A stretch of DNA of 64,000 nt from Platynereis dumerilii (lineage: Eukaryota; Annelida; Polychaeta; Phyllodocida; Nereididae). Under the pieces are notes generated by a model. It did no database searches. It was not told the origin of the DNA and saw only the letters and a program-made list of their open reading frames with translations. This document shows, piece by piece, positions 61,946 through 64,000 of this stretch (the first letter of the stretch is position 1; each line of letters begins with the position of its first letter). Both the position numbers and the translations under genes were made by a program. The stretch covers positions 65,298,692 through 65,362,691 of the forward strand of contig JAPTHN010000003.1 of assembly GCA_026936325.1 (NCBI GenBank), given 5' to 3'.

Positions 61946-62335
61946 TAGTGGTGATCGGATTTGAATATGGTGGTCACAAAATAGTGGTGACCGGAAACAT
62001 ATAAATAATGGTCACAAAATAGTGGTGACCGGAATTGAATATATAATGGTCACAAAATAGTGGTGACCGGAATTGAATATGTAATGGTCACAAAATAGTG
62101 GTGACCGGCATTGACTGTAATGGTCACAAAATAGTGGTGACCGGAATTCAACATGTAATGGTCACAAAATAGTGGTGACCGGAATTGACTGAGTAATGGT
62201 CACAAAATAGTGATGACCGGAATTGACTGTAATGGTCACAAAATAGTGGTGACCGAAATTGAATATGTAATGGTCACAAAATAGTGGGGACCGGGATTGG
62301 GCAAGTAATGTTCACAAAATAGTGGTGACTGGAAC
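61930..62335. repeat. Tandem repeat of AATGGTCACAAAATAGTGGTGACCGG, ~10 copies
   Basis: Unit about 35-38 bases. GGTCAC and GTGACC within each unit are complementary, so each can form a small hairpin (GGTCAC-AAAATAGTG-GTGACC). Degenerate copies recur at 63040-63160. Confidence 0.92.
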
Positions 62336-63640
62336 TGAATAACCACTGCATGGACACAGGAACGGCCACCCGTCGAAGGGGGAGGTCCAGCCATTGTCCG
62401 ACGACGCGGAGATTGACGCTAGAAGGCGCGAGCCAGAGTGCGTGCGAGGGGGGCGGAGGCAAAAGGACAGCGCCTACTCTTTGAACCTTGCCCTCGGGAG
62501 ACCGGGGACTCTCCACCGGGAGACCGGTGGCAGGTACCCCCCACACACAGTCACTTAAGACCGACTCTTAGAACGCAACACCCAAGCGGCAGGCCGCCCA
62601 CCGGCTCTGGGACCGGGGCCTTCTCTCCCCCCGCACAGGACACGGGTAGGACGTGATAAAAATTTGTATCTACCACAGCATTCCGCTGACGGTAACATAC
62701 ATGAAGACATGCTTATTGCCACGTCATAAAAAGGAAATTAGGCCCTATTCTCATAGTCTTTTCTAATGGAACCATACAACAGTATATTGAAACTGTAGGC
62801 CTTTATGTGCTTGTAATTCCCTCACATCTATAATCGGAGTACACAACCTCTTTAGTACACAGATCTCTGCATTCCGCAGTAAAGCCAAATATTAAAGTCA
62901 AACATTCTTGCAGGATAATTGTAAGATTCCATCAACTTGTACTTTACTAGAATATATACAGCTCTCAGCATTCCGCAGCAGAGCAACATATCAATACAAA
63001 ATTCATCTAACTGTGGTAACCGGAATATATGATGTGCTGTCCAAGAAATAGTGGTGACCAGAATGGAATATGTGCAGGTCACAACGTAGGTGTCACCAGA
63101 ATTGACTATTTTGTTGTTACAAGTTGACCGGAATTGAATATGTGCTGGCTTCAAAATAGTGTTGATCCGAATTGAGTAGGCCTATGTCACACTCCCGCAG
63201 ATCGATTATTTTTCCCCACAGCATTCCGCTGACGGGTAACATGAATTTGCTTTTGTAAACACTCAGCAATCCGCAGTAGCACAACATGTTGAAAGTCAAA
63301 AGTCATTTATTATTGTAGGTTGTACTCCGGCTAAAATCAGCTTGTATCTTTATTCAAAAAGATTCTGTGAGTAATACTATCCTAAGTGTGTGGATTTGAA
63401 AATAAAATAATTTCCTTAAGATATTACGGCTATGTTTGGGTTGATGGGTAAATAGCCTAATAATGATGACATCCAAGCTACTTGATAAATTTGAAAATCT
63501 GTTTAAATTATGTAATTGAGTTAATGTTTTGTTATGCCTAAGATAAAAATTTAATGTAGTCGTGATTTTATGTTATTAAGAAAATGAGGCGTAAATAGGC
63601 CTAAAGAAAAATAAATACATTTAATTGTGATTTTGATGGT
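62336..63640. other. GC-rich patch and GCATTCCGC motif cluster
   Basis: 62390-62650 is notably GC-rich (CCGGGAGACCGG repeated) against an AT-rich background. GCATTCCGC(T/A)G then recurs at about 62679, 62869, 62968 and 63222. No coding segment recognised. Confidence 0.5.
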
Positions 63641-63649
63641 TTAGGTTGG

Positions 63650-64000
63650 TGATCAAGTGTTTGACTTTAAATCAATTAACAGACCCTAAGTAAAATTACT
63701 TGTTGGCCCTAAGTAAAATTACTTGATAGGTACTAAGTAAAACCTTACGGCCCTGAGTAAAATTAATATGATAGGCCCTATGAAAAACTAGTTGTCAGGC
63801 CCTAAGTAAAAGAAATTGATAAGGCAAAAATAATTGATAGGCCCTAAGCAAGATAATTTGTTAGACTCTAAGTAAAAATGATTTGATAGGCCCTAAGTAA
63901 AGTTATGACAGGCCTTAAGTAAAATTAATTGATAGGCCCCTTAATAAAGTTACCCTACATAAAATTAATTGTTTTGGCGATAAGTAAAAATAACTGTTAG
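63650..64000. repeat. Imperfect tandem array of AGGCCCTAAGTAAAATTAAT
   Basis: Units of about 24-30 bases containing GGCCCTAAGTAAAA recur at least ten times to the window edge. Confidence 0.9.

Noticed and set aside
61930-62335. Regular repeats resembling a CRISPR array
   Set aside because: Host is a eukaryote, units are contiguous without unique spacers, and no cas genes are present.

Overview
This is eukaryotic DNA: AT-rich, with spliced host genes and many transposable elements. The host is probably a marine lophotrochozoan, most likely a mollusc. The grounds are an I/Nimb-type LINE whose 3' end ((TCAC)n tail after a GGGGCGTAAAAC-like motif) is shared with a tRNA-derived SINE, together with the style of the host genes. 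That assignment is inference.

Three host genes are visible, all on the + strand. A METTL27/WBSCR27-like methyltransferase lies at 11551-15358 (last four exons; the N-terminal exon was not found). A complete nine-exon phytanoyl-CoA dioxygenase family gene runs from 29146 to 57596 (368 aa, every splice phase consistent, all iron and 2-oxoglutarate ligands present). The signal-peptide exon of a Frizzled-CRD protein is at 58989-59130 and the gene continues past the window. Most of the remaining sequence is mobile DNA lying between these genes or in their introns.

Layout: 1-3790 has no recognised gene. 3795-8430 is a 14-bp minisatellite broken up by a TTCATGAA-rich inverted-repeat element and two 5'-truncated LINEs. 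8436-11075 is a hAT-like element with a perfect 8-bp target duplication. 12606-14445 is a TA-flanked foldback element carrying a second TTCATGAA-rich element, inside a methyltransferase intron. 16257-23281 is another TA-flanked foldback into which a nearly whole 5.9-kb LINE (16361-22300, 13-bp target duplication) inserted. 23340-28930 holds satellites, MITEs, hairpins and a SINE.

The dioxygenase gene carries a 1.4-kb foldback (intron 3), a whole-looking Ty3/Gypsy element with identical 139-bp LTRs (intron 6), and in its 14.7-kb intron 7 a two-level nest. The outer member is a non-coding LTR element with 725-bp LTRs (42137-56000). Into it inserted a 10.7-kb Polinton-like element (43695-54414) with about 270-bp terminal inverted repeats and a 6-bp target duplication.

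The Polinton-like element encodes a zinc-finger-fused packaging-type ATPase, a basic small protein, a spliced RING-like protein, an unknown 110-aa protein and two divergent proteins that each look like two PC4 (p15) half-domains in one chain. No PolB, integrase or capsid gene was recognised. Its termini contain perfect nuclear-receptor-type sites (DR1, IR0). This unusual element is the best candidate for something undescribed. All five LINE/LTR retroelements lie on the - strand, opposite to the host genes.
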